A stretch of 64,000 bases of DNA. It comes from Callorhinus ursinus. Its lineage: Eukaryota; Chordata; Mammalia; Carnivora; Otariidae. Under the pieces are notes generated by a model. That model was not told the origin of the DNA. It saw only the letters and a program-made list of their open reading frames with translations, and did not search any database. The translations under genes and the position numbers were made by a program. This document shows positions 35,251 through 45,945 of the stretch, one piece after another (positions within the stretch are counted from its first letter, which is position 1; each line of letters begins with the position of its first letter). The stretch lies in NCBI RefSeq assembly GCF_003265705.1, contig NW_020312775.1, positions 7,214,635 to 7,278,634 on the forward strand, written 5' to 3'.

Positions 35251-36119
35251 GTTGAAGGAATGTAGAGTCCAAATTATTGACCACAACCCAAGTAAGATGC
35301 ACCTGTTTTATAGAGATCTTTGTGTTGTTGGCCTCTTGTTCTCCCAGCCTGTCTTCTGGTGGAGGGGTCTGCAGGCTGTTACTCAGGCAACCCTGTTTAG
35401 ACAGAGTTGCTCTGCCCCCTGTAGGGGAGGGATGGGCTCAGTGAAAACCGGTTTGGGGCGGCTTTTGTTCTCTGACAGCTTTCCCTGGTGGCTTTCCTTG
35501 TCTCTTCTTGAGAGTCAGAGCAGAAGAGATCCTTTCCAAGCCTCTTTCTCAGAGAAGAAAAATCACAGTCTGTTCTTCAGCAAGCTCTCCAGACCACATT
35601 ATCTCTGTTTCTGTCTGTGTTGCTATAAACTTCAGCATCCTGGGTTGTGCACCTCTCAGCAGCGTTCCCAGTCCTCACTTCCAGGTTGGGGCACAGGGGC
35701 AAGTCTCTGCCCTTTGTGCTTCTAAAACCGCCAGCCACCCCCAATTCACAGGCAGTGCCCTGACACTCTGGGTTTAGTCCAGGGGCTGCCCTAAAGTCCT
35801 TTTCCCCGCCACTACCGATCTGTGAGTCTGTGCCCCATCCCCAGTGTGGGAAGCTTTCGCTCACTTGGGTTGCAGGATCCCCAGGCTCCCTCCCCCTTCC
35901 GTTTATCTTCCAATATCTGCCCAGGGAATCATGGCTCCCTGCTTCTTACCTCAACACCAATTGCCTGTGATATTCTGTTTGTAGATATCCAGACCTATCT
36001 TCTTACATCTCAGGCTGATTTAGTGGGTGTTCAGAATGGTCTGATAGATATCCAGCTCAATTCCAGGGACCAGTTGCAATAGGGTCTCCTATCCCTAGCC
36101 ATCTATTCCTCCTACAAGT
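35251..36119 (-). promoter_or_regulatory. L1 5'UTR / internal promoter, minus strand
   Basis: The 36,119 end is homologous to 63,032 onward (shared AGGAGACC..., CCATTCTGAACACC, TCTGGTC/GGTCCC wording), so the transcription start region is present. It has lost most CpGs. Frames on both strands here (165 codons plus at 35,228; 95 codons minus at 35,577) have no domain and are chance readings of GC-rich DNA. The YY1 box AAGATGGC is changed to TAGATGGC. Confidence 0.85.
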
Positions 36120-36135
36120 GGTAAAATTGTTTCTT
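36120..36135. repeat. Target-site duplication, right copy
   Basis: GGTAAAATTGTTTCTT, partner of 30,173-30,188 (one mismatch). Confidence 0.95.
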
Positions 36136-37420
36136 ACCCTGCCTCTCAAGCCATTTTTTAATATCTATAACCAAAGGAAAAGATTCCTCTAAATATGAAT
36201 GATATCTCCCACTTCCCTCTACTTTCTAAGAAATTAAATAATACTTAAGATGGACTTAGGCCTCTTTGTGTGAAAGACCTTTTAAATTTGAAATATTATT
36301 TATGGCAATACTAAAATTCTATAAATCTCAATGTGGACAGTAATCTCTAAATTATGCACTTTGTGACTATAGTATTTTTATATTTGGACACAGAATCCTT
36401 TTAACATTTGTCATAATAAATAAACTAGAATAAAAGGATGGAGTGCCTTCCATATATGAGTAGACCACAAATTTTGCACTATTCAGCTTGAAAAGATTAA
36501 GATAGAGGTAAGATATAATTGTAATCTATAAAATTAGAATATCACATTGGTGGATACTCTGAAGCTTAAAAGAAACTGTATTAGAAGTCAAAATAAGAAA
36601 AGCAATAAATTAGATGGTGATAGATAATAAACAATAAATGGTTTAAAGAAGTATTCAAATTCATGGATGTTTGATTTGTATAACTATTATGGGAACATGC
36701 TTCAATTTAGAACATCGTTTCACATTTTAACACAAAAAGATCCCTTGTAATAAATTGTACTTCTACCTTGTTTTATATTTATAAGCCATTGTCCCATTTA
36801 CCACTACTGTAGTTTAAACTTTATAGGTAGAGTTATTATGCTTCTTTCACTTATATGTGTATACAATGAATTGTCTACTATAGTGTTTAAATATTTGAAC
36901 TTAAATGAATATATTGAATTGTGTTACTCCCATATGACAAACATTGAGCAAAATAATGGACTAGTTGGACTATTGGTAGATACCAAAGAAGTTTAGTTCA
37001 ATGCACAAGAGAGCAATTTGATCTTTGAACTCAAGTTTTTCTACTAGCAAGTAAGTGCAAAGCTATATATCACTTATACACAGCAAAAGATAAGATTGAA
37101 AAGAATCATGAGAATATAATTGTTTCTGCAATAAGGAATTTGCCAACACACAACTGTAGAAAAATGTAATCGTTTTTGGTGAATGGAATTAAGAGACTCT
37201 AGCCAAAATATTTTAGGGATACTTATGATCACTGGAACATAAAATGTATATCTATTTACAATGTAATGTTTAATTAAATGAAATATTCTTTGTAATGTAA
37301 TATTGAGTGAAAGAAATATTATTTTTATACTATGTGTTTGTGGGAATTATACAGGGATATCAAATTCTTGAGTACACTATGAACAACTGAAGCAGTTGGC
37401 TTAAATGTAAATGTTTTATT
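36136..37420. other. Unique-looking AT-rich sequence, nothing recognised
   Basis: No frame above 60 codons and no repeat I can name over about 1.3 kb. It may hold very old repeat remnants. Confidence 0.5.
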
Positions 37421-37622
37421 GTGATTTAATTTATTTATTCATTTATTTATTTATGAGAGAGAAGGGAGGGAGGGCCAAAGGTAGAAGGGGAGAGAAAATC
37501 TCAAGCAGGCCCCATGCCTATTGTGGAGCCCAATGTAGGGCTTGATCTCATGACCCTGAGATTATGACCTGAGCCAAAACCAAGAGATAGAGACTTAACC
37601 AACTGAGCCACCCAGGCACCCC
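37421..37622 (-). mobile_element. CAN SINE, minus strand, older
   Basis: (ATTT)n start, GAGAGAGAAGGGAGGGAGGG, and CAACTGAGCCACCCAGGCACCCC end. Confidence 0.93.
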
Positions 37623-37927
37623 TTCTTTATCAGATATAGATGCACTGAGGGCAGGATACTATACTGGCTTCATTTCTAGACACATCATATTAAGCAGTAG
37701 AATTCCAGACATGCTGTAAAATTAAAAGTACACATCTTGGCTATTGTAAATACTGCTGCAATAAACATAGGGGTGCATATGTCTTTTTGAATTAGTGTTT
37801 TTGTTTTCTTTGAGTAAATACCTAGTATTTGAATTTAGAGGGTATAATGCTAAGTGAAATAAGTAAGTTAGAGAAAGACAAATACCATGTTATTTCACTC
37901 ATATGTGTTTATGAAACAGAACAAATA

Positions 37928-38130
37928 GGGATACCTGGGTGGCTCAGTTGGTTAAATGTCTGACTCTTGGTTTTGGCTCAGGTCATGATCTCAGGGTCAT
38001 GAGATCGAACCACACATGAGGTTCTGTGCTCAGTGGGGAGTCTGCTTGGGATTCTCTCTCTTCCTCTGTCTCTGCCTCTCCCCCAATATCTCTCTGAAAT
38101 AAATAAATAATTTTTTTTTAAAAGAAACAA
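37928..38130 (+). mobile_element. CAN SINE, plus strand
   Basis: GGGATACCTGGGTGGCTCAGTTGG head, older TTGGTTTTGGCTCAGGTC body. The tail TTTTTTTTTAAAAGAAACAA is the insertion site of the next SINE. AGAACAAAT / AGAAACAA flanks resemble a target duplication. Confidence 0.95.
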
Positions 38131-38328
38131 GGGGCACCTGGGTGGCTCAGTCAGTTAAGCATCTGCCTTTGGCTCAGTTCATGATCTCAGGGTCCTGGGA
38201 TTGAGACCCTCATCAGGCTCCCTGCTCAGTAGGAAGTCTGCTTTTTCCTCTCCCTCTGCCTGCTGCTCCCCATTTGTGCTCTCTCCCTCTTTCTCTCTGT
38301 CAAATAAATAAATAAAATCTTTAAAAAG
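38131..38328 (+). mobile_element. CAN SINE, plus strand, tandem to the previous
   Basis: GGGGCACCTGGGTGGCTCAGTCAG head begins directly at the tail of its neighbour. The younger subfamily wording ATCTGCCTTTGGCTCAG shows this is a second insertion, not a duplication. Confidence 0.95.
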
Positions 38329-38575
38329 TAAACAAAACAAATTAAAAAAAGAAAAAAGAGTCAAAAAAAGACTCTTAAATGTAAAGAATATACTGATGTT
38401 TGCCAGAAGAGTAGTGGGGGGAAGATGGGTGAAATAGGTGAAGGGGATTAAGAGTAGAGTTATTGTAATGAACACAGTAATGTATGAAATTGTTGAATCA
38501 CTATTTTGTACACCTGAAACTAATATAACACTGCATGCTAATTATACTGGAATTTAAAAATAAATAAGCAACAAT

Positions 38576-38957
38576 TTAAAATATTAAAAAAATGAAAGTA
38601 TAGTATGAATACCATTATGTGCACTCACATCAGGAAGCTGATTTGCCCTTTATGTATGTGTGCTAATAATCTGGTCAGAAAGCTAGAGAACCGAAAGAAC
38701 CTAGAAGTAACTCTTTATTAGAAAAGATATATAATAATGCAGATATGGGCCACATACCTGCAGACTTCAGAGAAAATAATGAAAGCCTTAATAAAAGTCA
38801 TAGAGCACTGCTCATAAAATCTAACTCCAAAGATATTTCTTTAGGAAATGCTTTACCTCAAACAAGTCTATTTTGCTTTTATGCCAATAAATCTCATTCT
38901 TCCCATCTGTAGTAAGAGAAAATAGGTTTTCAGAAACTCTCAAAGACTTATCAGCTA
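38576..38957. other. Nothing recognised
   Basis: AT-rich, non-coding, no repeat recognised. Confidence 0.5.
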
Positions 38958-39150
38958 GGGCACCTGGGTGGCTCAGTCGTTAAGCATCTGCCTTCAGCTC
39001 AGGTCATGATCCCAGGGTCCTGGGATCGAGTCTCACATCGGGCTCCCTGCTCTGCGGGAAGCCTGCTTCTCCCTCTCCCACTCCCCCTGCTTGTGTTCCC
39101 TCTCTCGCTGTGTCTCTCTCTGTCAAATAAATAAATAAAATTAAAAAAAA
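38958..39150 (+). mobile_element. CAN SINE, plus strand
   Basis: GGGCACCTGGGTGGCTCAGTCG head. ATCAGCTAG flanks at 38,950-38,958 and 39,154-39,162 are the target duplication. Confidence 0.96.
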
Positions 39151-39299
39151 AGACATCAGCTAGAGGTTTTTAGTGAGGTCTGAAGAAATTCCAGAGTTCA
39201 TACTTGGGAGACTATCACCCTTCTTATCATCATTATAAACAGGGCTATGAAATGTAGATAAGGAGGATTTGTCTAAACCTGGAAAGAACTGTGTAACAT

Positions 39300-39545
39300 C
39301 TGATGATGATGATGATGATAACAACAACGATGGTAACAAGGATGACATTTGTATGCTTTACCACTGACAAAAACATTCATTCACATAGTCTGTTTATCCT
39401 TACAATAAATCTGAAGGATAACTAAGGCAAACGAACTAGCCCCACATTTAAAATGATAAACAGAGATCCAGAATGGGTCAATGATTTCCTTAAGATAACA
39501 AAAGAATTGAAACTTTTTCTTCCAAATTTAAATCCAGTGTTCTTC
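39300..39545 (-). mobile_element. MIR, minus strand, with (TGA)n
   Basis: CCTTACAATAAATCTGAAGGATAACT..., AAATGATAAACAGAGATCCAGA, GGGTCAATGATTTCCTTAAGATAACA and AATCCAGTGTTCTTCC form the reverse of MIR. A (TGA)6 run lies at 39,301-39,318. Confidence 0.78.
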
Positions 39546-39699
39546 CATTGAAATGAGGATGAAAGCAGGAAAACTTTGAATAGGATGCTTCAGTATAATT
39601 TCATCTAGATTATAGAGGTTAAAAATGTATTTCACATATGGTTGGCAATGAGTTGAATCTATTTTTGAAGTTAGTTTGAAGTACAGCTCCACTAATATA

Positions 39700-39890
39700 G
39701 TAGATGTCCTTAGCATGTGACTTTATTTCTTTGAACTTAAGTTTCTCTATCTCTAAAATGAACTATCCAAATAGTGGATATTTTCCATTGGAATGCTGGA
39801 ATACTGGAATATTATCCACTTTTGTAGTGTGCTTGTGAGGAGGAAATGTGCAAAAGTGTCTTGAAATAGTCAATAAAACTTAGTTCCATT
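39700..39890 (+). mobile_element. MIR, plus strand, decayed
   Basis: CATGTGACTTTATTTCTTTGAACTTAAGTTTCTCTATCTCTAAAATGA is the MIR core. The following GTGAGGAGGAAATGTGCAAAAGTGTCTTGAAA is its 3' part. Confidence 0.72.
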
Positions 39891-41035
39891 TCCTTCCTTA
39901 CTTCAAGAGAGATGAGAGACTAGAAAACTCAGGTACAGAATGGCCATAGATTGAGCTCAAAGAAACATTCAAGTTTGGATGGGTTTATCAGACTTTCAGA
40001 AGTGAAGTTTATCACACCTCATATAAGGATTCTAAAAACAGGAAGCAATTATATAAGTGTGATGCTAAGGGACAAGTGTTTTGAGTTCTGCTTCCTTTTA
40101 TATGCCCTCCTGCAATGTGGAGGCAGGATACAATTAGAAGCAACATGTTTAAAATGAGAAAGTTAAAACACTGCAGAAGCAGACAGATCTTGATCCATCC
40201 AGAAAATAAATGATGCAGGGTATTTCTGGATTTTCACACAGTTTTGTCACAAATACTCAACATATAAGTATCCAACAGCGGCCAACAATATATAATATAA
40301 TTTTAGATTGATCACTTTGGGAGCTAAAAGAAATTTTTTTCAGCACATCCATGTTTGGTGTTTCTTTGTATTTTATAATGAAAGTTAAACTTAATGTGTT
40401 ACATTGTTATATGTCAAGCATTTATTTTAGAGTAAGCTCCTGAAAGGCAAAGACAATATATAACAAAGTTGCTTTATATAAAATAGCATACAAATAAGCA
40501 TTTATTTAAATATTTGTGTGCATTTATTTTTTGGCATGGCTATAGACCTCAGGACCTTTATCATAGTACTATATTTGGCTATGAATTTCATAATCAATAT
40601 TTAATATTATTTATTGGTTACATGTCAGATATGCGAGGCTGTTTTTTTAAGAAATTAATAACTTTTTTTCTTGTTATGCTCTATGCTTAATCTTAGAGTT
40701 CACTGAGAGGGTGCCAAGGCCAACATTATTACCACAAAATGAGGGGGAGGAGTATGGATGACCATTTTTTATAAATTCATTTATAAAAAGCAAGCTTTGG
40801 TGTCATGTACCATAATAACATGGTTTTAAACAAAGCCTTCACCAGTGAAAATAATAATAAAAAGAATATCACAGAGAGAATCATCCAGTATATTTTATTT
40901 TGGTGTTCATATTTTGACATCCTGCTGACTTCTAGCTGTGTCAGGTTTCTATGTTTTGTCAAAAAGTAGCTCCTTATGTAGGATTCAAATACAGGATAAA
41001 AATGAGATTTATTACTTATTAGAAAAGAAAGAATC
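39891..41035. other. Unique-looking sequence with one small open frame
   Basis: No repeat recognised over about 1.1 kb. On the minus strand a frame free of stops runs from about 41,000 to 40,777. Its first ATG is at 40,920 and gives about 47 codons with one strongly hydrophobic stretch (WMILSVIFFLLLFSLV). I do not recognise it. Without conservation data it is best left as non-coding. Confidence 0.45.
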
Positions 41036-41223
41036 GGGGCAGCTGGGTGGCTCAGTCACGTAAGTGTCTGCCTTTGGCTCAGGTCATGATCTTAGATTCC
41101 TGGGATCGAGTCCTGCATTGGGCTCCTTGCTCAGTGGGGAGTCTGCTTCTTCCTCTCCCTCTGCTCTCTCTTTCTCACTATCTCTCAAATAAACAAATAA
41201 AATCTTAAAAATCTTTAAAAAAT
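41036..41223 (+). mobile_element. CAN SINE, plus strand
   Basis: GGGGCAGCTGGGTGGCTCAGT head. AAAGAAAGAATC before and AAAGAAAAGAATC after are the target duplication. Confidence 0.95.
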
Positions 41224-41756
41224 AAAGAAAAGAATCCACATAACGTATATGTTTGTGTTTGAGGTGAAGTGTGCAGAGTAGAAGAAAAGTGATGACTAAA
41301 ATTTCAATATCACATGGGCAGTACTTTAGAATTAACTTATTTGATATAGACATCATTTAGAAGATTATTATGGATAAATTCATTTTTTACTTATTTGTCA
41401 TTTCCAATAGGAAGACTGTTGCACTTTTGTAAAGTTTTAGCCAGTGGATCCAGCTAAATATCAAGTCTTAAGTTATAGGACTTAGAAGAAAGAGGGGAAA
41501 TATTGACCACAAATTTTCTGTGCTTTGAACTAAGTAAAGTTGGTGAGGGAGCTTAGAAAGTTTAGCAATAACAGTAGTGAGGTTTTTTTTTTTTTTAATC
41601 CTCCAAGTTTACTCTTACATTTCCTATGGATCAAGATGTCTTATGTCAATAATGTATATTAACAATGACCCTTTTCTTTTGTTCTTATCATTAGTAGGTT
41701 TATACTAAGTGTTCAGCATTTTAGTCGATTTGGGATTAATTAAGATCAGTCAGTGA
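41224..41756. other. Nothing recognised
   Basis: AT-rich, no frame or repeat of note; a T run lies at 41,583-41,596. Confidence 0.5.
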
Positions 41757-41962
41757 GGGATGCCTGGGTGGCTAGGTCGGTTAAGCATCTGCCTTTGGCT
41801 CAGGTCATGATCCCAGGATCCTGGGATCAAGTCCCACATCAGGTTCCTTGCTCACCAGGAGGTATGCTTCTCCCTCTGCCTGCCACTCCCCCTGCTTGTA
41901 CTCTCACACACACTCTTTCTCTCTCTCTCTGGCAAATAAATAAATAAAATATATTTAAAAAA
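41757..41962 (+). mobile_element. CAN SINE, plus strand, perfect 15-bp target duplication
   Basis: AAGATCAGTCAGTGA is identical at 41,742-41,756 and 41,963-41,977, suggesting a recent insertion. Confidence 0.97.
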
Positions 41963-42455
41963 AAGATCAGTCAGTGAAAACCACATAAACTACAATATAG
42001 TTGAAGATTTCACATTGCAACAAACATATTAATACTGGAATTATCTTTTCCTAAAATTCACATGCAATGGAAAGAAAGAGAATGTCTGTTGAATTCAAAT
42101 ATAGAGAGATACTTTTATGTTTGTTTTATTGTAGATCATATATATGACCCAGAATTCTGGAATACGAAGTTGTTAAAAAAAAACAGAATTGTATGAGTAC
42201 TTTGTATATTTTGGATATTAACCCCTTACCAGATATATCATTTGCAAATATCTTCTCCCATTCAGTGAGTTGTCTTTTTTATTTTGTTGATGGTTTCCTT
42301 TGCTGTGCAAAAACTTTTAATTTTGGTGTAGTCCAAATAGTTTAATTTTGTTTTTGTACCCTTTGCCAAAGGAAACATATCTAGAAAAATATTTCTAAAC
42401 CTGATATCAACTCAATAACAAAAAACAAATAATCTAATTTAAAATGGGCAGAACA

Positions 42456-42652
42456 GGGCACCTGGGTGGCTCAGTTGGTTAAGCGACGGCCTTCGGCTCA
42501 GGTCATGATCCTGGAGTCCCGGGATCGAGTCCCGCATGGGGCTCCCTGCTCGGCAGGGAGTCTGCTTCTCCCTCTGACTCTCTTCCCTCTCGTGCTCTCT
42601 ATCTCTCATTCTCTCTCTCTCAAATAAATAAATAAAATCTTTAAAAAAAATC
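42456..42652 (+). mobile_element. CAN SINE, plus strand (AAGCGACGGCC subfamily)
   Basis: Flanks ATTTAAAATGGGCAGAACA (42,437-42,455) and ATTTAAAAAATGAGCAGAACA (42,653-42,673) are a long target duplication. The GGAGTCCCGGGATCGAGTCCCG body marks the youngest-looking subfamily, shared with 57,521 and 59,993. Confidence 0.97.
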
Positions 42653-42680
42653 ATTTAAAAAATGAGCAGAACACATGAAC

Positions 42681-42861
42681 TTTTTTTTTTTTAGAGAGGG
42701 AGGGTGGTACAGACAGAAGGAGAGGGAGAGAGAGAGAATCTTAAGCAGGCTCTATGCCCAGTGTGGAGCCTAACAGGGAACTCGATCTCACAAGGCTGAG
42801 ATCATGACTTGAGTCAAAACGACGAGCTGGAGCTTAACCCAATAAACTAACCAGGCACCCC
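42681..42861 (-). mobile_element. CAN SINE, minus strand, older
   Basis: Poly-T start, GAGAGGGAGGG segment, AACCAGGCACCCC end. ACATGAAC on both sides (42,673-42,680 and about 42,866-42,873) suggests the target duplication. Confidence 0.92.
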
Positions 42862-42966
42862 TAAGACATGAACATTTTCCAAAGAAGACAAAAGATAGCC
42901 AGCAGACATATGAAAAGATGCTCAACATCTCTATCATCAGGGAAATACTAATCAAAAACACAATGA

Positions 42967-43171
42967 GGGGTGCCTGGGTGGCTCAGTCAGCTAAGCATTT
43001 GCCTATGACTTAGGTTATGATCCCAGGATCCTGGAATCAATCCCCACATTGGGTTCCCTGCTCAGCAGGGGGTCTGTTTCTCCCTCTCCCTTGCCCTTCT
43101 CCCCCACTTGTGTGCTCTCTCTCTCTCTCACTCTTGCTCTTTCGAATAAATAAGTAAATAAAATATTTTAA
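42967..43171 (+). mobile_element. CAN SINE, plus strand
   Basis: AACACAATGAG (to 42,966) and AAGCCACAATGAG (to 43,184) flank it. Older GCATTTGCCTATGACTTAGG body. Confidence 0.95.
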
Positions 43172-43529
43172 AAAGCCACAATGAGATAGCACCTCACACC
43201 CATCAGAGTGCAAAATCGAAAACATAAGAAACAACCAGTGTTGGTGAGATTGTGGGATAAAAAAAATAAAGGAACCATTATGAACTGTTGGTGGGAATGC
43301 AAACTGTGGCAGCCACTGTGGAAAACAGAATGGAGGGTCCTCAAAAATTAAAAATAGAATTCCCATATGATCCAGTAATTCTACTATTCAGTGTTTAGCC
43401 AAAGAAAATAGAAGCACTAATTCAAAAAAATACATGCACCACTATGTTTATTGCAGCATTATTTATAATAGCCAAGAGATGGAAGCAACACAATTATCCA
43501 CTGATAGATGACAGGATAAAGAATATGTA

Positions 43530-43666
43530 AATATGTGAACATATATATGAATATATATGTGAATATCTCATAAATGTGAATATGTGAATATATATATAAT
43601 GGAATATTATATATATAATCTGATATATATAATGGAATATACATATCACACATATGCTCATATATA

Positions 43667-43712
<46 letters not shown>
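43530..43712. repeat. Compound TA/TG microsatellite
   Basis: ATATATG-type units, ending in about twenty TA units. The L1 phrase TATAATGGAATAT recurs near 43,594, 43,631 and 43,710, so the microsatellite grew by copying part of L1 ORF2. Confidence 0.92.
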
Positions 43713-43714
<2 letters not shown>

Positions 43715-44095
43715 GGAATATTACTCAGCCACAAAAAGAATGAAATCTTGCTATTGACAACAACATGAATGGATCTAGAGACTATGAAATAAGTCAGTCA
43801 GAAAAAGACAAGTACCATATGATTTCACTCATATGTGGAGCTTAAGAAACAAAATGAACAAACAAACAAAAGACAAACAAAGAAAGAGACTCTTAAATAA
43901 AGAAATATGGTGATTGTCAGATGATAGGTGGGTGGGGAGATGGGTGAAATATGTGAAAAAGATTAAGAGTACACTTATTGTGATGAATCCTGAGTAATAT
44001 ACAAAATTGTTGAATCACTATGTTCTAAACCTGAAACTAATATAACACTGTATGTTAATTATACTGGAATTAAAAATAAATGCATAAAAATAAAA

Positions 44096-44727
44096 TAGTA
44101 ACAGAAGAATATCATTTATTTTTAAATTGTAATTATAAATCTATAATAAAATGAACAAATTGCTAATATTTTTTACTATTTTTAAAGTTTGTACAGCTTT
44201 TGAAAGGCTGAGGCTACTAAAATAATGTAAACATAAAAATTAAAACAAATTTAAACATAAAGTTTTAAAATATTTAGGCTTCAATTTTTATATGGTGGCT
44301 TTAGAAGTCTAGGACAGATATTTGTGTATTCCATTAAAAAAGGTCTTCTTTTCTCTAGATATATTATCTTCATGGATCTAGCATACAGTTTCAGGACAGA
44401 CTTACATGGAATAATAAAGGAACAAATGCATATTGCTTATCTAATTAGGGCAGCCAATTAATCCTACTAATTAAAATATGTAACTAAAATAACCAATAGA
44501 GTTTTAAGAATAATATTCTCAGTATTTCATCAAAATATTTACCTAAAATACTTGATTTGAAATACTTTGTTGATAACTCCATGTGTTCATACTCTTTTAT
44601 TCTTTGTATATCTCTTAATTGTTGAATGAATTAATTCTCAAAGCAATGTAATAATTGGAATTAACATTTTATCCAATATGTGGCATTTGGACAAAGTGAT
44701 TAAAAATTAATAGCAAAGCAAACTGGG
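44096..44727. other. Nothing recognised
   Basis: AT-rich, no frame above 60 codons, no named repeat. Confidence 0.5.
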
Positions 44728-45945
44728 AGGAAAATGGCAGTAGAGTAGTAGGAGGAGGACCCTAAGCTCATGTCATCGCATGAATACAACTAGATAACTA
44801 TCAAATCATCCTAAATGCTCCAGGAATTGATCTGAAAACTGTCAGAACAAACTCTATAACTAAAGGGGGAGGAGAAGCTACATCAAACAAGGTAGGAAGT
44901 GTGGAGATGTGGTTTAGGGGAGAAAGGCATCATGGATGCTGTGGAGGGGAGGAAGCCATGGTTGAAAAGAAAGGCAAGAGAGAGAAGAGTGCACAGAGGA
45001 ATGCATAAGGAGAATGTTTCCCCATGGCCATTAGATAGGAAAGTGAGAAGGACTAAATTTTATGAATTCTTGCAAGCAGTGAGACTTAAAGCCTAGAATT
45101 TTAAAGGTCAGTGGGCTTGTATGGGATAGAGCTAAAAGAACACTGCGCTGCTCTTGGAGAGAAGGCAGGCAAAAAACTTGAGAACATGCAGCCTGGAAAC
45201 AGCATTCTGAAGAGCACTTAGGGCACACACTGGGGAGATTACTTGCTCTTCTCAGAGGGTGTCCCTGAGAGGCAACATTCATTGAAACACCTCTCTGGGA
45301 ACAAAGGAGTTGGTTAGTGCCATTTCCCTCCCCCACCACCCAGAATAAACACAGATCCACTAGGAAGAAGTAGCACAGTGCTGACCTGGCTGCCTAACTT
45401 GCTTACACTAAGCCCCACCACTCAACATTCTGATGGGACTGTGCTTATCAGTCAAGCTTGCATCAATGCCAACATGGCATGACCCTTATCCTGAAGACTA
45501 GCATAAACTCTTGCCTACATCACATCTCACAACCAGAATTTTACAAAGCTTCATTTCTGGTGGAAGTGGTGACAGCCTCATTTCACAAGCAGATGAGAGC
45601 ATACCTGGTTAAAACACCACTTTCACACAAGGGATCAAATACTGCCCACAGCAGGCAAGGAGGGCCACTGCAAATGACTGTCCTGAGGATAGAGCAGCCA
45701 GAACACAACTGCAGAGTGCACACAGCATACACTGGACACACTCCCTGAAGGACCAGGCCCTGGATACTATAGGACCCCTTCTTCAGAAGGCCATGACCTT
45801 CAGGTGCAAGAGACAAAACTGGCTTTTCTAACACAGAGAAGAAAGCAGAGACTTAGACAAAATGTGTAGATGGGGAAATTTACCACAAATTAAAGAACAA
45901 AATAAGGTGTTGGCCAGAAATCCAAGCAAAAGAGATATAAGTTAT
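44728..45945 (+). promoter_or_regulatory. Old L1 5'UTR, plus strand
   Basis: Starts at the AAAATGGC motif that aligns with the YY1-type site of L1 promoters. CpG-poor and decayed, so no activity is expected. Short frames (44,899-45,096; 45,458-45,748) show no domain. Confidence 0.75.

Larger units (their letters stand above)
30189..36119 (-). mobile_element. Full-length L1, minus strand, with target duplications
   Basis: About 5.9 kb bounded by a 16-bp target duplication. Read on the minus strand: 5'UTR 36,119-35,251, ORF1 to about 34,322, ORF2 about 34,275-30,471, 3'UTR 30,470-30,189. No SINE has landed in it and the frames are far longer than in the other L1s here except the one at 63,032, so it is relatively young. 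Its 5'UTR start (TAGATGGCTAGGGATAGGAG) is a mutated form of the start at 63,032. Frameshifts and an active-site change show it is dead. Confidence 0.96.
37735..38575 (+). mobile_element. 5'-inverted L1 3' end (twin-priming type)
   Basis: 37,735-37,835 is L1 ORF2 3' sequence on the minus strand (CTTGGCTATTGTAAATACTGCTGC... GAGTAAATACCTAG). From 37,836 the plus strand takes over (AGAGGGTATAATGCTAAGTGAAATAAG...) and runs to the 3'UTR end at about 38,575. Two SINEs (37,928-38,130 and 38,131-38,328) split it. The switch of strand within one short L1 is the mark of 5' inversion during insertion. Confidence 0.85.
42182..44095 (+). mobile_element. 5'-inverted L1 3' half, with three SINEs
   Basis: 42,182-42,405 is L1 ORF2 on the minus strand (GGATATTAACCCCTTACCAGATATATC..., TTTGCTGTGCAAAAACTTTTAATTTTGG). 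From about 42,406 the plus strand continues with the next ORF2 part (CTCAATAACAAAAAACAAATAATC...) to a 3'UTR end at about 44,095 (TATGTTAATTATACTGGAATTAAAAATAAA). SINEs occupy 42,456-42,652, 42,681-42,861 and 42,967-43,171. A TA-rich microsatellite lies in the ORF2 C-terminus. Confidence 0.88.

Noticed and set aside
35228..35725. 165-codon plus frame
   Set aside because: It is antisense to an L1 5'UTR. GC-rich sequence gives long frames by chance, and no domain is visible.
43459..43734. Ile/Tyr-rich 91-codon frame
   Set aside because: It is a translation of the TA microsatellite in an L1.
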